A DNA stretch of 64,000 nucleotides. It comes from Roseovarius sp. MMSF_3281 (GTDB lineage: Bacteria; Pseudomonadota; Alphaproteobacteria; Rhodobacterales; Rhodobacteraceae). The notes under the pieces were generated by a model. That model made no database searches and was not told the DNA's origin. It worked only from the letters and a program-made list of their open reading frames with translations. Below, in pieces: positions 1 to 9,752 of this stretch; the first letter of the stretch is position 1, and each line of letters begins with the position of its first letter. The position numbers were made by a program, and so were the translations under genes. Location: NCBI RefSeq assembly GCF_030733685.1, contig NZ_JASHIM010000002.1, positions 1 through 64,000 on the forward strand, written 5' to 3'.

Positions 1-11
1 CCTCCGAGTTT

Positions 12-51
12 CGTACAAAACGCGCGTACAAAACGTACAACTTGTACGTTT
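12..51. promoter_or_regulatory. Operator cluster of YGTACR half-sites upstream of the RTX gene
   Basis: Four half-sites begin at 12, 25, 34 and 43 (CGTACA three times, then TGTACG). The last pair forms a perfect inverted repeat at 31-51: ten-base arms AAACGTACAA and TTGTACGTTT around one C. The 11-mer CGTACAAAACG is repeated directly at 12-22 and 25-35. The cluster lies about 170 bases before the RTX start, so control of that gene is the natural reading. I do not recognise the regulator. The same half-sites recur at 25223-25300. Confidence 0.6.
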
Positions 52-220
52 CTCGGCCCCCATCCCCTGCGCGCCGGTCCGGGCTTGGGAGCACCTTGGC
101 CGGGGAATGCCCCTGTTTGATGAAAAACCGAGTGAAAGGCCATTGGACTGTCACATTCTTTGACCACCGAAACCTCACCCGAAGCGTAACACCCCTTGGC
201 ACATCATGGCGGGGGGTCTC

Positions 221-2596
221 ATGCCCGGAATTTTTACATACAGTTCAAGCCTTTGGGCAGAGCAGCATAATGTTCTTTACGGTATGCGGAACCTGTCGCT
301 TTCGCAGGGTGAGGCAGGTTTGGTTGCCCATGTGGTCTCCGGTCCGAACGAGGGCTTTCAGCTCTCGGCGTGGTCGATACAAGGCACGCCAGAGCCCGTG
401 GACCTGGCCTATATCGAAGGGTCGGCCAAGGCCGGACTCACGCCAGGCTTTGCATCCGGCACAACCCTTGCGGGGGATACCTTTGTTTTCTTGCCGGGCA
501 CCGGGCCGGGTGGCCTTTCCGGAGTCTGGACCGATACCCAAGGTCGGTTTCAAAGCTCTTTTTCCACCGGCGCCGAGGGTGTGACCTTGCAAAGTTTAAC
601 CGTCGTCGAGGGCGCGTCAGCGACCTTTGTTTACGGGTTGGAACAGGGCAGCCAGAGCCCGAGTGTCTGGCAAATGACGACCGAGGGACAGCTGAACCTG
701 ATTGCAGCCGGACACCGTTTTTCAGCGATCAACGGGATTCGAACCGACGGGTTGACCGATATCTCGGCAATTGGTCCAAACCTTGTGGCCGGGGGGCACG
801 GCGATGCCCCGATCCTCCTGTTTGCACGTGGTGAGGATGGGACACTTCAGGAACTGGCCCGGGTCGAGGGTGATCAGAATCCGGGCATTTCAGGTAAGAT
901 TACTTTGGACACCATAACGATGGACGGGCAATCCTACGTGATTGCAGGGGCATCGGGCAGCAGCAGCATCAGTCTTTGGCACATCACGGCAGAGGGTGAT
1001 CTTGCACTGACCGACCACGTGATCGACACCCGAAACAGCAGGTTTGCAGATGTGGTGGACTTGGCTGTCGTTTCCCATGCCGGCGTGGCCTATCTGGTGG
1101 CGGCGGGCGCCGACGATGGCATAAGTCTGTTCCAGATTTTGTCCAATGGGCGCCTGATTCATCTTGGCCAACAGGCCGACACACCAGGGCTTGCCCTGTC
1201 TGGTATAGAGGCCATCGACCTGGCCAGCGCGGGGCAGCAACTCGTGATCGCGGCACTGGCTACAGGCGAGCAAGGGATAAGTATTTTTCAGAACACCCCC
1301 GAGGTGCGATACAGCAACCAACGTATCGGCACTGAAGGCAATGATGTGCTTGTCGCAGGGTCAGGGGGCCATGCCTTCTTTGACGGCGCAGGCGCAGACA
1401 CCATGCAGGGCGGTGAAGGTTCTGATTACTTTTTGTTGGCCGCAGACAACACCGCAGACACAATTCAAGGTTTTGATCCGGCACAGGATGTTTTGGATTT
1501 GTCCGCCTGGGCATTTTACCGAGGCTGGTCGCAACTATCGGTCAATACCCGCTCAGATGGCGCGGAAATTGTTTTTGACGGTCCGATGGGGCGCGAGATT
1601 CTGTATATTTCATCAGTTGATGGCTCGCCACTTGACCCTGTCGAGATACAGGCCGCCATCGCCAACGGACCCGACCGGATAATACCAGAGTGGCAAGGGC
1701 TTTCGGACAGTGGCGAGGCGTTCGACTCGACGCCCAAGACCATGATCGGCACCCCGGACGACGACAGTCTGCAAGGGGCTGGTGGGAATGACACGCTGAC
1801 GGGTCGAGCAGGATCCGATCGGCTTGACGGATCGCAAGGAGCCGATCGGCTTGACGGCGGAGTCGGGTGGGACACGCTGATTGGTGGCGCCGGAAACGAT
1901 GTGCTTTTGGGTCGCAATGGTTTTGACGATCTTCACGGGAACGCCGGGGATGACTGGATCATCGGAAACTATGGTTTCGACCATGGGTTCGGAGGCCCCG
2001 GTAACGATACCCTTGAAGGGGGACTTGGGCCCGATACGCTTGAAGGGGGCGAGGGTGCTGACCTAATTCTGGGATCGCCCGGGTTCGACAGTCTTCTGGG
2101 GGGGCCGGGTGCGGACCGGCTTTTTGGAAACGCCGGGGCCGACCGCATCGAGGGCGGGATCGGGAATGACACCCTGAACGGGGGCATCAATTTCGACACA
2201 CTGATCGGTGGCGATGGCGACGATCACCTTTTGGGCATGGATGGGTATGACACGCTTCTTGGGGGCCTAGGGGATGACAGCCTTGAAGGAAACGCGGGCA
2301 ATGATTGGCTTGATGGCGGCGGCGATCAGGATCGCCTGTTCGGCGGGATTGGCGCAGACCGGTTTATCTTTCGCGGTAACGGGACAACGGTGATCGAGGA
2401 TTTCCAAACCGGAATCGATGCAATTTTCTTTGCCTCAGAGTTGCTCGAAATCCAAGGCATGGATCTGAACGAGGTGAAACAGCAGGCTACGGAGCAAAAT
2501 GGCGACACGGTCATTGATTTCGGGGGTGGGCATATCCTGGTTCTGGAAGGGCTAGACCCATCCGTCCTGAGCCTACAAGACTTCGGGATTTTGTGA
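221..2596 (+). CDS. RTX calcium-binding secreted protein with beta-propeller-like N-terminus
   Basis: This 791-residue protein has two parts. Residues about 1-370 contain degenerate repeats of the type ISLWHITAEGDL and ISLFQILSNGRL, which suggest a beta-propeller. The rest holds glycine-aspartate nonapeptide repeats (GGxGxDxLx) and ends in a short RTX-type C-terminus rich in F, D and L. There is no N-terminal signal peptide. RTX proteins of this kind are normally exported by type I secretion through an uncleaved C-terminal signal and fold on binding calcium outside the cell. I chose ATG 221 because a run of six G lies just upstream; ATG 206 is possible but lacks a ribosome site. No type I secretion genes are nearby. 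Its role is unknown; adhesion or matrix attachment would fit the polysaccharide context. Confidence 0.8.
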   Translation: MPGIFTYSSSLWAEQHNVLYGMRNLSLSQGEAGLVAHVVSGPNEGFQLSAWSIQGTPEPVDLAYIEGSAKAGLTPGFASGTTLAGDTFVFLPGTGPGGLSGVWTDTQGRFQSSFSTGAEGVTLQSLTVVEGASATFVYGLEQGSQSPSVWQMTTEGQLNLIAAGHRFSAINGIRTDGLTDISAIGPNLVAGGHGDAPILLFARGEDGTLQELARVEGDQNPGISGKITLDTITMDGQSYVIAGASGSSSISLWHITAEGDLALTDHVIDTRNSRFADVVDLAVVSHAGVAYLVAAGADDGISLFQILSNGRLIHLGQQADTPGLALSGIEAIDLASAGQQLVIAALATGEQGISIFQNTPEVRYSNQRIGTEGNDVLVAGSGGHAFFDGAGADTMQGGEGSDYFLLAADNTADTIQGFDPAQDVLDLSAWAFYRGWSQLSVNTRSDGAEIVFDGPMGREILYISSVDGSPLDPVEIQAAIANGPDRIIPEWQGLSDSGEAFDSTPKTMIGTPDDDSLQGAGGNDTLTGRAGSDRLDGSQGADRLDGGVGWDTLIGGAGNDVLLGRNGFDDLHGNAGDDWIIGNYGFDHGFGGPGNDTLEGGLGPDTLEGGEGADLILGSPGFDSLLGGPGADRLFGNAGADRIEGGIGNDTLNGGINFDTLIGGDGDDHLLGMDGYDTLLGGLGDDSLEGNAGNDWLDGGGDQDRLFGGIGADRFIFRGNGTTVIEDFQTGIDAIFFASELLEIQGMDLNEVKQQATEQNGDTVIDFGGGHILVLEGLDPSVLSLQDFGIL
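1744..2370 (+). repeat. RTX nonapeptide repeat array
   Basis: About twenty consecutive copies of a 27-base unit encode GGxGxDxLx-type calcium-binding nonapeptides (for example GGAGNDVLL, GGPGADRLF, GGIGNDTLN). Many alternate with a variant carrying GFD or GYD (GRNGFDDLH, GMDGYDTLL). A smaller separate group lies near 1327-1430. In this family such units stack into a calcium-loaded parallel beta-roll. Confidence 0.85.
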
Positions 2597-2601
2597 AGTC
2601 C

Positions 2602-3423
2602 TTAGCGTTCCAGAAGGTCACGGTAATATGTCTTGAGAAATCGCAGCCCAATCATGGCCGTCACCAATGCAAAACCATAGGCATAAGCGACATCCACATA
2701 ATCCGCAGAATAACTGTAATAAAAGCCACGCCGAGACTCTCCAACGACATGAACAAGCGGATTCCATGACAGCCAATCACGATACGGCTGCGGAATCGTG
2801 TCATGCAAAATAATGACACCCGAAATCAGGATAAGCGGACGTGTGATCACGCTCCAAATACTGGCCCAGATCGCCTGTCGAGATACAAGAACGCAATTTA
2901 GCATTCCAACGCCCATACCAATTGCGGTGGCCATGGCATAAGCGTTGAGAATATGGCCTAGGTCAAGGATCGTCCGCGTTTCGTACATTGTCCGAATAAA
3001 AGTAAAAATGAGAACGCCGACAATGCTTTGAATAATGATGGTTAGAAACAGCCGTGCAAGCAGGGCATCCACGAAGGTAACCCTTGGATATGACAGCAAC
3101 TGTTTCGAAAAATTGATAGACTGCTGCACCTTCATACTCACATTCATAAACATGAAGAATGGCAAAAGTCCGCTGGCATAGAAAATAGCAAAATTCGTGC
3201 CAAGTTTCGGCGACCTGAAGCCGATTGAAAAGATGAGCGTGATCACCAGAAGGCCCAGTGCTGGCTCAAGCACTGCCCAGATATATCCACCCGGGCTACG
3301 GCCATAGGTCGAGGTCATTTCGCGCAGCATCAACGCCGCAATCGTGCGCAGGCTGGCAAAGCTCGGCACATGTCTGTGGACGCTTTTGAGTTCCGGCATT
3401 GACGATGGATCTTGTGAGGTCAT
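2602..3423 (-). CDS. Capsule/O-antigen ABC transporter permease (KpsM-type)
   Basis: This 273-residue protein is an ABC-2 type polysaccharide exporter permease. After a short cytoplasmic N-terminus come the family motif around MLREMTSTYGRSPGGYIWAVLEP and about six hydrophobic segments. It would form the membrane channel that moves a lipid-linked polysaccharide across the inner membrane, with an ATPase. The likely partner ATPase is about 8 kb away at 11276-11950. I chose ATG 3423, preceded by AAGG; the reading frame is open further upstream without a plausible site. Its 3' end lies five bases from the convergent RTX gene. Confidence 0.85.
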   Translation of the reverse strand: MTSQDPSSMPELKSVHRHVPSFASLRTIAALMLREMTSTYGRSPGGYIWAVLEPALGLLVITLIFSIGFRSPKLGTNFAIFYASGLLPFFMFMNVSMKVQQSINFSKQLLSYPRVTFVDALLARLFLTIIIQSIVGVLIFTFIRTMYETRTILDLGHILNAYAMATAIGMGVGMLNCVLVSRQAIWASIWSVITRPLILISGVIILHDTIPQPYRDWLSWNPLVHVVGESRRGFYYSYSADYVDVAYAYGFALVTAMIGLRFLKTYYRDLLER

Positions 3424-3442
3424 GGCTATGCCTTGTCTCTGC

Positions 3443-3464
3443 GCTTGACCACATAAGGTCAAGC
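3443..3464. promoter_or_regulatory. Perfect inverted repeat in the leader of the permease gene
   Basis: Arms GCTTGACC (3443-3450) and GGTCAAGC (3457-3464) are perfect complements around a six-base loop, 20-41 bases upstream of the permease start. There is no T-run, so it is not an obvious terminator. It could be an operator or an RNA hairpin next to the ribosome site. Confidence 0.4.
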
Positions 3465-3848
3465 CACAATGCCCCGCCCGCCGACTTCCGGCGCACAGAC
3501 GATCATCCTTGGCGTGCCCCATCGGGTGGTCCGTTTTGATTGTTAGTGCATCATGGGCCGTTGGTCCACCGGGACGATGGATTGCGGCGCCAAAGGCTGC
3601 AATCCGGTCTTGAACTGCCCGGGCACCGATCTCGGGGCCATAGCACGTCGTGACGAAGGGCTATTGGTAGGTAAGGCCGCCTGCGCAGCCCTCATATAGC
3701 GTAGCGGGTGGCCTTAACCGTCAACATGCTGAGGAGATCGCCACCCTTTCGACCTGGCGGCACGAGGTGCTGATTGGCATTCCCGGCAAATGGCGCCGCC
3801 GCATGACGATTACGAGCACGTTAAGAATTTTCAGCACATGTGCCGGTT
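3465..3848. other. Intergenic stretch with nothing recognised
   Basis: This 384-base gap separates the permease from the acyltransferase upstream of it on the same strand. I find no convincing coding frame, repeat or RNA gene. It probably holds the permease promoter. Degraded coding sequence cannot be excluded by eye. Confidence 0.4.
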
Positions 3849-4460
3849 TCATTTTTCCACAGGAAGCCTCCGGCGATCCCATGTAACGCCGGATTTCATG
3901 ACCCGTGCGGGTACACCAGCGGCAAGACTCCCCTCTGGTGTATCCCCTGATACCAACGACTTGGCGCCAATGATGCAATTCGATCCAATGCGCGCGCCTT
4001 TCAGGATCTGCACACCCTGCGCAATCCAAACATGATCGCCTATCTCGATATCCTCGGGAGGGTTGATTCGGGTGCCGGTCTTCGCGTCGAGAATGGAATG
4101 CATGTCCGACACATCCATCGTGATATTGCCGGACAACATGCAATCCCTGCCAAGCCGGATCGTGCCAGCCTCGTGCAAAGTGATTTGCGCACCCATCATG
4201 GTGGTCTGGTCGCCGATGATCAGCCGGGTGTCATCTGCCCGCAGGCGAAGCTGCCCCGAGATGACACAGCCTTCACCGATGGTCATCTCGCTTTCGTGGT
4301 TCCGAATTTCAATGAGGCCCGCCGCCAATCGCGTCTTCGGCCCGATCCGAAGCCGGTTGTTGTTTCCCAGGATCTCGATACGAAGATTGCCCGACCGTTC
4401 GACCGACTTGTGAATCTCGATCCGGTTGTTTTTTCCCTTGTCGGTGATGTCTATCGTCAT
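3849..4460 (-). CDS. Left-handed beta-helix (hexapeptide) acyltransferase
   Basis: This 203-residue protein is built of isoleucine-rich hexapeptide repeats (IRLGRDCMLSGNITM, DIEIGDHVWIAQGVQILKGARIG, NCIIGAKSLVSGD) and ends with the usual AAGVPARVMKSG segment. These trimeric enzymes move an acetyl or other acyl group from CoA to a sugar. It is the first of three such enzymes in the locus and likely acylates the polysaccharide or a precursor. It is divergent from the glycosyltransferase at 4643. The acceptor cannot be told from sequence. Confidence 0.8.
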   Translation of the reverse strand: MTIDITDKGKNNRIEIHKSVERSGNLRIEILGNNNRLRIGPKTRLAAGLIEIRNHESEMTIGEGCVISGQLRLRADDTRLIIGDQTTMMGAQITLHEAGTIRLGRDCMLSGNITMDVSDMHSILDAKTGTRINPPEDIEIGDHVWIAQGVQILKGARIGSNCIIGAKSLVSGDTPEGSLAAGVPARVMKSGVTWDRRRLPVEK

Positions 4461-4642
4461 GATGTAACCCCAAATCCGGTACAGCTACGCCAGAATTGCC
4501 CATTGACTGCCTCCAACGCCTTTCGGCTTGCATAAGCCGGTCACACATGATGGTAAAAGCCAAAGCGTACCAAAAGGCCAATTTTTTACGTCGAGAACTT
4601 TGATTTGGTACCCAGAAGGTTAAGGCCATCAGGAGACGCCGG

Positions 4643-7156
4643 GTGATCAACTTATTGCGTGCTTTCTACAAGCGCTATGAGTCAACGCACGCTATTGTAG
4701 AAGGCACAGGACGCCCAATTACCGACGGTAGCGGTCAAAACGTTGGATACGTCGACCGGATTCGTCACGAATCTGGACGCCTTCAGGTGGCCGGTTGGGT
4801 CACAGGGGAAAAAGTGCGCTTGGTGATGAATGGGCTTGAAGCCGATTGCGTCCCGAACAAACAGCGCCTTGATGTGGCCGCTGCGCTTGGGCTTCCCGAA
4901 AATGTCGGCTTTGACTTATCGCTGCCTTCGAAACCCGATGATTTGTGTAAATCTGCCCCACCCGGCTTGATCATTTCTGAAAAGCCGGGGGAACCGCCGA
5001 TTGCCCCCATGCCTCTTCCACTCTGCTTCGGCAAACGGTCACGCCTGGCGATACGCGCCCGTTTTCTGCGCGATGTGGCGCTTGCCCTTCCCGCGATCAT
5101 CGGATGGTACACCACGCGCAATCCCATGTATCGCGCCCGGGTGAAAAGCCGCTTGCGTCTGACAACCCAATTGCAGACGGGTCCATTGGCGGCAAATCTT
5201 TTCATCACGCCGAACGACACAATTCCCGATACCGAACCGGTGTCGATTACCATTGTCTTGCCGGTCTACAATGCCTTCGATCTGTTGGCCGAATGCCTTA
5301 ATCGGGTCGAGCGCCACACCGACCTGCCCTATCGCTTGATCCTGATCGAAGATGGGTCAACCGATGACAGGGTACGCCCCTTTCTGCGTGACTGGGCCAT
5401 GTCTCGCCCTATGGTTCGGCTACTGGAAAATGACGGCAACAAGGGGTTCATCGCCTCGGTCAACCGGGGCCTTGCCGTTGCCCTTGACGAAGCCAACCAA
5501 GATGACGGCCCTATCGTTCTGCTCAACTCCGATGCCTTCGTGCCGGAAAACTGGGCCAGCCGCCTGATCCGCCCCTTCCAGACGCACAGCGACGTTGCCA
5601 GCGTCACGCCGATGTCCAATGATGCCGAGATCATGTCGGTGCCGGTGATTTGCCAACGCACGCCACTTATTGCGGGCCAAGGCGATAAGATCGACGCCAT
5701 GGCCCAAGAATTCCACCCCGAGGCCTTGCTATCCGTTGCACCCACCGGGGTCGGGTTTTGCATGGCAATGGGTCGCGATTGGCTGGCCAAGGCCCCCAGT
5801 TTCGACACCGCTTTCGGCCGCGGCTACGGCGAAGAAGTTGACTGGTGTCAAAAGGTCATCGCGCAGGGCGGGCAGCACTTGGCCTTGTCCGGCTTGTTCG
5901 TCGAACACCGCGGCGGCGAAAGTTTCGGTAGCGAAGACAAGCTGGCCCTTGTCGCGCGCAACAACGCGGTGATTTCAAAACGCTATCCGGACTATGACCG
6001 CGAGGTACAGGATTTCATCGCCGCCGATCCGCTTCTGACCGCGCGGCTGGCGCTGGGCTTGGCATGGGCCGGAAGCCTTGAAGCCAAAACCCCCGTGCCG
6101 GTCTATCTGGCGCATTCGCTTGGGGGTGGCGCCGATCACTATCTTGAACACCGGATGGCCAATGACCTTGAAAATGGCAGGCCATCGGTGGTCTTGCGGG
6201 TGGGCGGGCCGCACCGCTGGTCATTGGAACTGGTCACCGCCGCAGGTCGTCATCAAGGCGTGACCGAAGACTTTGACACGGTCAAAAGGCTTCTGGATAT
6301 TCTGCCCGCCAAGCACGTGGTCTATTCATGCGGCGTGGGGGATACAGACCCCTTGTCCCTGCCCAAACACTTGCTTGATCTGATGTCCCCCACAGACAGC
6401 GCCGAGATGTTGTTTCACGACTATCTCCCGCTGTCGCCCAGCTATACCTTGCTGGATCGTGACGGGGTGTACCGCGGGCCGGTGGTGCCCCCACGTCATG
6501 ACGAGGCGCATAGCTTCAGGGCCCACGACGGGCAGGTGACTGACCTGAATACATGGCAAGATGCTTGGCTTGATTTCGCGATGCAGGCGCAGATCGTTAC
6601 CTTTTCCCAAAACAGCGCCAAACAGGTCGCGGCGGTTTGGCCCGATCTGGCCGCGTCGATTGACGTTGTGCCCCATACCCTTCCCCATGGCCTTGAGCGA
6701 CTTCCCACACCGGACCCGAACGCGCCCATGGTGATCGGCATTCTGGGCAATATCGGCCAACAGAAGGGCGCCGGCGTGGTGCGCGACATGGCCAAGCGCC
6801 TGTTCGACAATCATGGCCGCGAGGCAAAGCTGATACTTGTCGGCAACATCGACCCAACCTTCGCCCTGCCGGAGCACGTCACCGTCCACGGGTCCTATGC
6901 CGTGCGTGATTTACCAACTATTACAAAGCGATACAGAATCACCCATTGGGTCATACCGTCCATCTGGCCGGAAACCTTTTGTTATACCGTCCACGAGGCA
7001 CTCGCCACGGGCCTGCCGGTATTCGCGTTCGATATCGGCGCGCAGGGTGATGCCGTCCGCGACGCGGCGAATGGATACCAGATACCCTTTGACCCCGATG
7101 CCGATCTGGCGCATGAAGTCGCCCAATCCCTCAAGAATGTGCGCAAAGGGCGCTGA
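4643..7156 (+). CDS. Two-domain glycosyltransferase (GT2 plus GT4-like)
   Basis: This 837-residue protein carries a GT-A domain at residues about 198-440, with SITIVLPVYNAFDLL, the nucleotide-binding IEDGSTDD, an acidic LLNSDAF motif near residue 293 and GYGEEVDWC. A GT-B, GT4-like half follows, ending with GILGNIGQQKGAGVV and IPSIWPETFCYTVHEALATG near residue 770. It may add two different sugars in succession to a lipid-linked chain. The start is GTG 4643, seven bases after AGGAG. Residues 1-190 are not recognised. The PSIWPE motif reappears in the 1301-residue enzyme at 17025. Confidence 0.85.
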   Translation: MINLLRAFYKRYESTHAIVEGTGRPITDGSGQNVGYVDRIRHESGRLQVAGWVTGEKVRLVMNGLEADCVPNKQRLDVAAALGLPENVGFDLSLPSKPDDLCKSAPPGLIISEKPGEPPIAPMPLPLCFGKRSRLAIRARFLRDVALALPAIIGWYTTRNPMYRARVKSRLRLTTQLQTGPLAANLFITPNDTIPDTEPVSITIVLPVYNAFDLLAECLNRVERHTDLPYRLILIEDGSTDDRVRPFLRDWAMSRPMVRLLENDGNKGFIASVNRGLAVALDEANQDDGPIVLLNSDAFVPENWASRLIRPFQTHSDVASVTPMSNDAEIMSVPVICQRTPLIAGQGDKIDAMAQEFHPEALLSVAPTGVGFCMAMGRDWLAKAPSFDTAFGRGYGEEVDWCQKVIAQGGQHLALSGLFVEHRGGESFGSEDKLALVARNNAVISKRYPDYDREVQDFIAADPLLTARLALGLAWAGSLEAKTPVPVYLAHSLGGGADHYLEHRMANDLENGRPSVVLRVGGPHRWSLELVTAAGRHQGVTEDFDTVKRLLDILPAKHVVYSCGVGDTDPLSLPKHLLDLMSPTDSAEMLFHDYLPLSPSYTLLDRDGVYRGPVVPPRHDEAHSFRAHDGQVTDLNTWQDAWLDFAMQAQIVTFSQNSAKQVAAVWPDLAASIDVVPHTLPHGLERLPTPDPNAPMVIGILGNIGQQKGAGVVRDMAKRLFDNHGREAKLILVGNIDPTFALPEHVTVHGSYAVRDLPTITKRYRITHWVIPSIWPETFCYTVHEALATGLPVFAFDIGAQGDAVRDAANGYQIPFDPDADLAHEVAQSLKNVRKGR

Positions 7157-7165
7157 AGGTTTTTC

Positions 7166-7882
7166 ATGAGCGAAAATGTTTCCATTTCCTGGCTGAAGTC
7201 ACGCGGTGTCGAAGTTCTCAATCGACCCGGCGGAAAAGTACCACTGCCCAAGCGTACGATCCTTGAGGCCCCCTGTAGCCTGAAGTGGACAACATACGAT
7301 GGACTGATCGAAATGGGCGCCTTTTCCTATCAGGTCTCGGGCTATTGTTTCGCCGCCAAAATCGGGCGCTATTGCTCGTTTGGCGAAGACGTGCAGATCG
7401 GGCGGCAAAACCACCCGACCTCGTGGATTTCGACAAGCCCGGCGTTCTACCTTGGGGACAAACTATTTAATCTGGACGGCGGTTTTGAAGGAGCGGACAA
7501 GTACCACGAGTATAAATTCGACTTCAAAGGCCCTGCAACAAAGATGCAGGTGACCACCATCGGCAACGATGTCTGGATCGGTCACGGCGCGCATGTAAAG
7601 GCCGGTGTCACCATCGGGGATGGGGCCATCGTCGCGGCCAATTCCGTGGTGGCCAAGGATGTTCCACCCTACGCGGTTGTCGCGGGTAATCCGGCGGTCA
7701 TCAAGAAATGGCGGGTTCCGCCCATGACCATCACGCCGCTTTTGCGCACAAAGTGGTGGCAATATGCGCCATGGCAGTTGGACCATCTGGACCCGTCAGA
7801 CATCGGTGGATTCATTCGTGGCCTGCACAAACTGGACGCCGAACCGTTCAAGCCCGATGTCATCGACCTGCGGAATACCTGA
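7166..7882 (+). CDS. CatB/XAT-like hexapeptide acetyltransferase
   Basis: This 238-residue enzyme has the left-handed beta-helix pattern of the CatB/virginiamycin acetyltransferase group: [15 protein letters not shown], then [20 protein letters not shown] and [12 protein letters not shown]. In this context the acceptor is far more likely a sugar than an antibiotic. It follows the GT at 4643 by nine bases, with GAAGG before its ATG, and ends one base before the sulfotransferase start. The three genes therefore look like one operon. Confidence 0.8.
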   Translation: MSENVSISWLKSRGVEVLNRPGGKVPLPKRTILEAPCSLKWTTYDGLIEMGAFSYQVSGYCFAAKIGRYCSFGEDVQIGRQNHPTSWISTSPAFYLGDKLFNLDGGFEGADKYHEYKFDFKGPATKMQVTTIGNDVWIGHGAHVKAGVTIGDGAIVAANSVVAKDVPPYAVVAGNPAVIKKWRVPPMTITPLLRTKWWQYAPWQLDHLDPSDIGGFIRGLHKLDAEPFKPDVIDLRNT

Positions 7883-7883
7883 G

Positions 7884-8690
7884 ATGGTCGCGTCTGAAAC
7901 CAGTATCGTTTTCCTGCACATCCCGAAAACCGCGGGCCAGACAATCCATTCGGAACTTGCCCGCGTCATGGGTGAAACGCAGGTGTCGCCCATCCGGGTG
8001 CACACGCAGGCGAAAACCCCAGAAGAACAGTTTCCCGAAGGCTACAGGCTTTATTCCGGGCATATCGACTGGGTCGCGCTGGACAAGGTGCCGCAGCCAA
8101 GATTCGTCTTTACCGTTCTGCGCGACCCGCTTGAGCGTATTGCATCTTTCTATTTCTACCTACTGCGACAGGCGCAGGACATGACCGAAAAACAACGGGC
8201 CGAACCAAGCCGCGTTGGCATGCGAATGATCATGGACAACAGCGTGGATGACTATTTCTTCGGCGGTAATCCACAGTGGAAGAAATTCATAAACGATCAC
8301 TATAACAGCCCCTATTGCGCCTATCTGGTAACCGGAAAGATCCGGGGGTTTTCCTCGGTCGCCAGGCAACCACGCAAGCGTTTGGTAAACCGCGCGGTGC
8401 AAGCTGCCGAAAAGCTGAACGCGATTTACAGTGTGGATCGCCTTGATGTCCTTGAGCGCGATCTTGAAGCCCAACTTGGCATCAACGTTGATTTGACCGG
8501 CCGCTTTGTGAACGCAGCCCCCAAAGGCCAGAACACCAAGCGCTGGCCACAGCTTGAAAAGCTGATCGAACGCGACGAAACACGCGACGGCCTTATGGAC
8601 TTCGCCCGCGCCGATCAGGTCTTGATGCATCGCCTTGGGCTTGGGCCAAAGCCACCGCGTCTAGAGCCACGGCAAACCGGCTCTGATTAG
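7884..8690 (+). CDS. Sulfotransferase family protein
   Basis: This 268-residue protein has the 5'-phosphosulfate loop HIPKTAG (residues about 12-18) and the 3'-phosphate motif VLRDPLERIASFYFYL near residue 79. Both are typical of PAPS-dependent sulfotransferases of the heparan-sulfate 2-O type. It would transfer sulfate from PAPS to a carbohydrate hydroxyl. The start is ATG 7884, one base after the preceding stop codon, implying coupled translation. The sugar acceptor is inferred from context only. Confidence 0.8.
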   Translation: MVASETSIVFLHIPKTAGQTIHSELARVMGETQVSPIRVHTQAKTPEEQFPEGYRLYSGHIDWVALDKVPQPRFVFTVLRDPLERIASFYFYLLRQAQDMTEKQRAEPSRVGMRMIMDNSVDDYFFGGNPQWKKFINDHYNSPYCAYLVTGKIRGFSSVARQPRKRLVNRAVQAAEKLNAIYSVDRLDVLERDLEAQLGINVDLTGRFVNAAPKGQNTKRWPQLEKLIERDETRDGLMDFARADQVLMHRLGLGPKPPRLEPRQTGSD

Positions 8691-8696
8691 CCCCCA

Positions 8697-9650
8697 TCAC
8701 AACCGGCCCGACCGCGCCATGATAAGCAATAGCCTGTCCGACATCGGTGTCTGTCGATAAACGCCCAAGGACGGCAGCGCCGCCGCCAATGTACGCCCGC
8801 CTTGGTTGCGCGCGGCCATGAACCCTTCAAGTAAACGCCGATTTTCCCGCGTCAGCAAGTCAGGATGCTCCGACAGGGCCGTGGTATTCGCCGTAATCCA
8901 GTCTGAATAGTTGCGCCGCGCGATCAGCCCCAAACGCCGAAGGCGCCCACGCACCGGCCCATGATGCCCCAAAAGATTGCCCCTGTGCTGGCGATACAGG
9001 ACAAGCGGCTCAGGCTCTTGCCGGATGATTGCACCCATGCCCGTCGTGACCTGGTAAATCCACCAATCGTGATACGGAACCCCGGCTTTGATCGCGCTTT
9101 GCGTGGTCCGTGCCACCACACGCGCGGCTGCAGAGGACAGCACGATAGTATTCCCAGCAAGGATGTTCTGTACCAGCGCATTGCCAAACCGCCCCGGGCG
9201 CGGAAAACTGCGGCTTTTGCCCATCGGTCGAAGATCGGCATCGGTCAGGATGGTGCGACTGACCCAGACCAAAGGAATATCGCGGTCCGCCCCCTGAGAA
9301 GACATCCAAGCCGCCGCTCGCTCCAGTTTTTGAGGAAGCCAGACATCATCTTGATCCGAAAAGGCTATCGCGGCATCAGGGTTATCTTTGACCGCGCCTT
9401 GCAGCAGCGTCAGGAAATTGCTAGCCGATCCCGCCCGTGGCCCATTGAGAAACCGCACATCGCGGCCGGGATGCCTATTGGCAAACTCGGCCACCAGATC
9501 GGCGGTGGCATCGGTGGAGCCGTCATCGCCCACGTCCAACGACCAATCAGAATGGTTTTGATCGGCAAAACTCTGCAACTGGGCTGGCAAATAGCCGGCG
9601 CCGTTCCGCGTTGCCAGCAAGATGCGAATATGTAGGCTTTTCTCTGCCAA
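8697..9650 (-). CDS. GT2 glycosyltransferase, rhamnosyltransferase-like
   Basis: This 317-residue protein is one GT-A domain. RILLATRNGAGYLPAQLQSF and DDGSTDATADLV lie near the N-terminus, followed by AFSDQDDVWLPQKLE. The SDQDDVW signature is common in bacterial rhamnosyltransferases, which fits the rml genes in the same locus. The start appears to be TTG 9650, preceded by AGAGG. It stands alone on the minus strand between plus-strand genes, meeting the sulfotransferase tail to tail. Donor specificity is inferred. Confidence 0.8.
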   Translation of the reverse strand: MAEKSLHIRILLATRNGAGYLPAQLQSFADQNHSDWSLDVGDDGSTDATADLVAEFANRHPGRDVRFLNGPRAGSASNFLTLLQGAVKDNPDAAIAFSDQDDVWLPQKLERAAAWMSSQGADRDIPLVWVSRTILTDADLRPMGKSRSFPRPGRFGNALVQNILAGNTIVLSSAAARVVARTTQSAIKAGVPYHDWWIYQVTTGMGAIIRQEPEPLVLYRQHRGNLLGHHGPVRGRLRRLGLIARRNYSDWITANTTALSEHPDLLTRENRRLLEGFMAARNQGGRTLAAALPSLGVYRQTPMSDRLLLIMARSGRL

Positions 9651-9752
9651 GGGTGGTTTGCCTCTTCATTCAGTGTCCGTCGAACACTGGTGTTGCCCCG
9701 TGATCTTCTGTATATTGATGCTCATAGAACAATTTCCGGGTTGAGGCATCCA

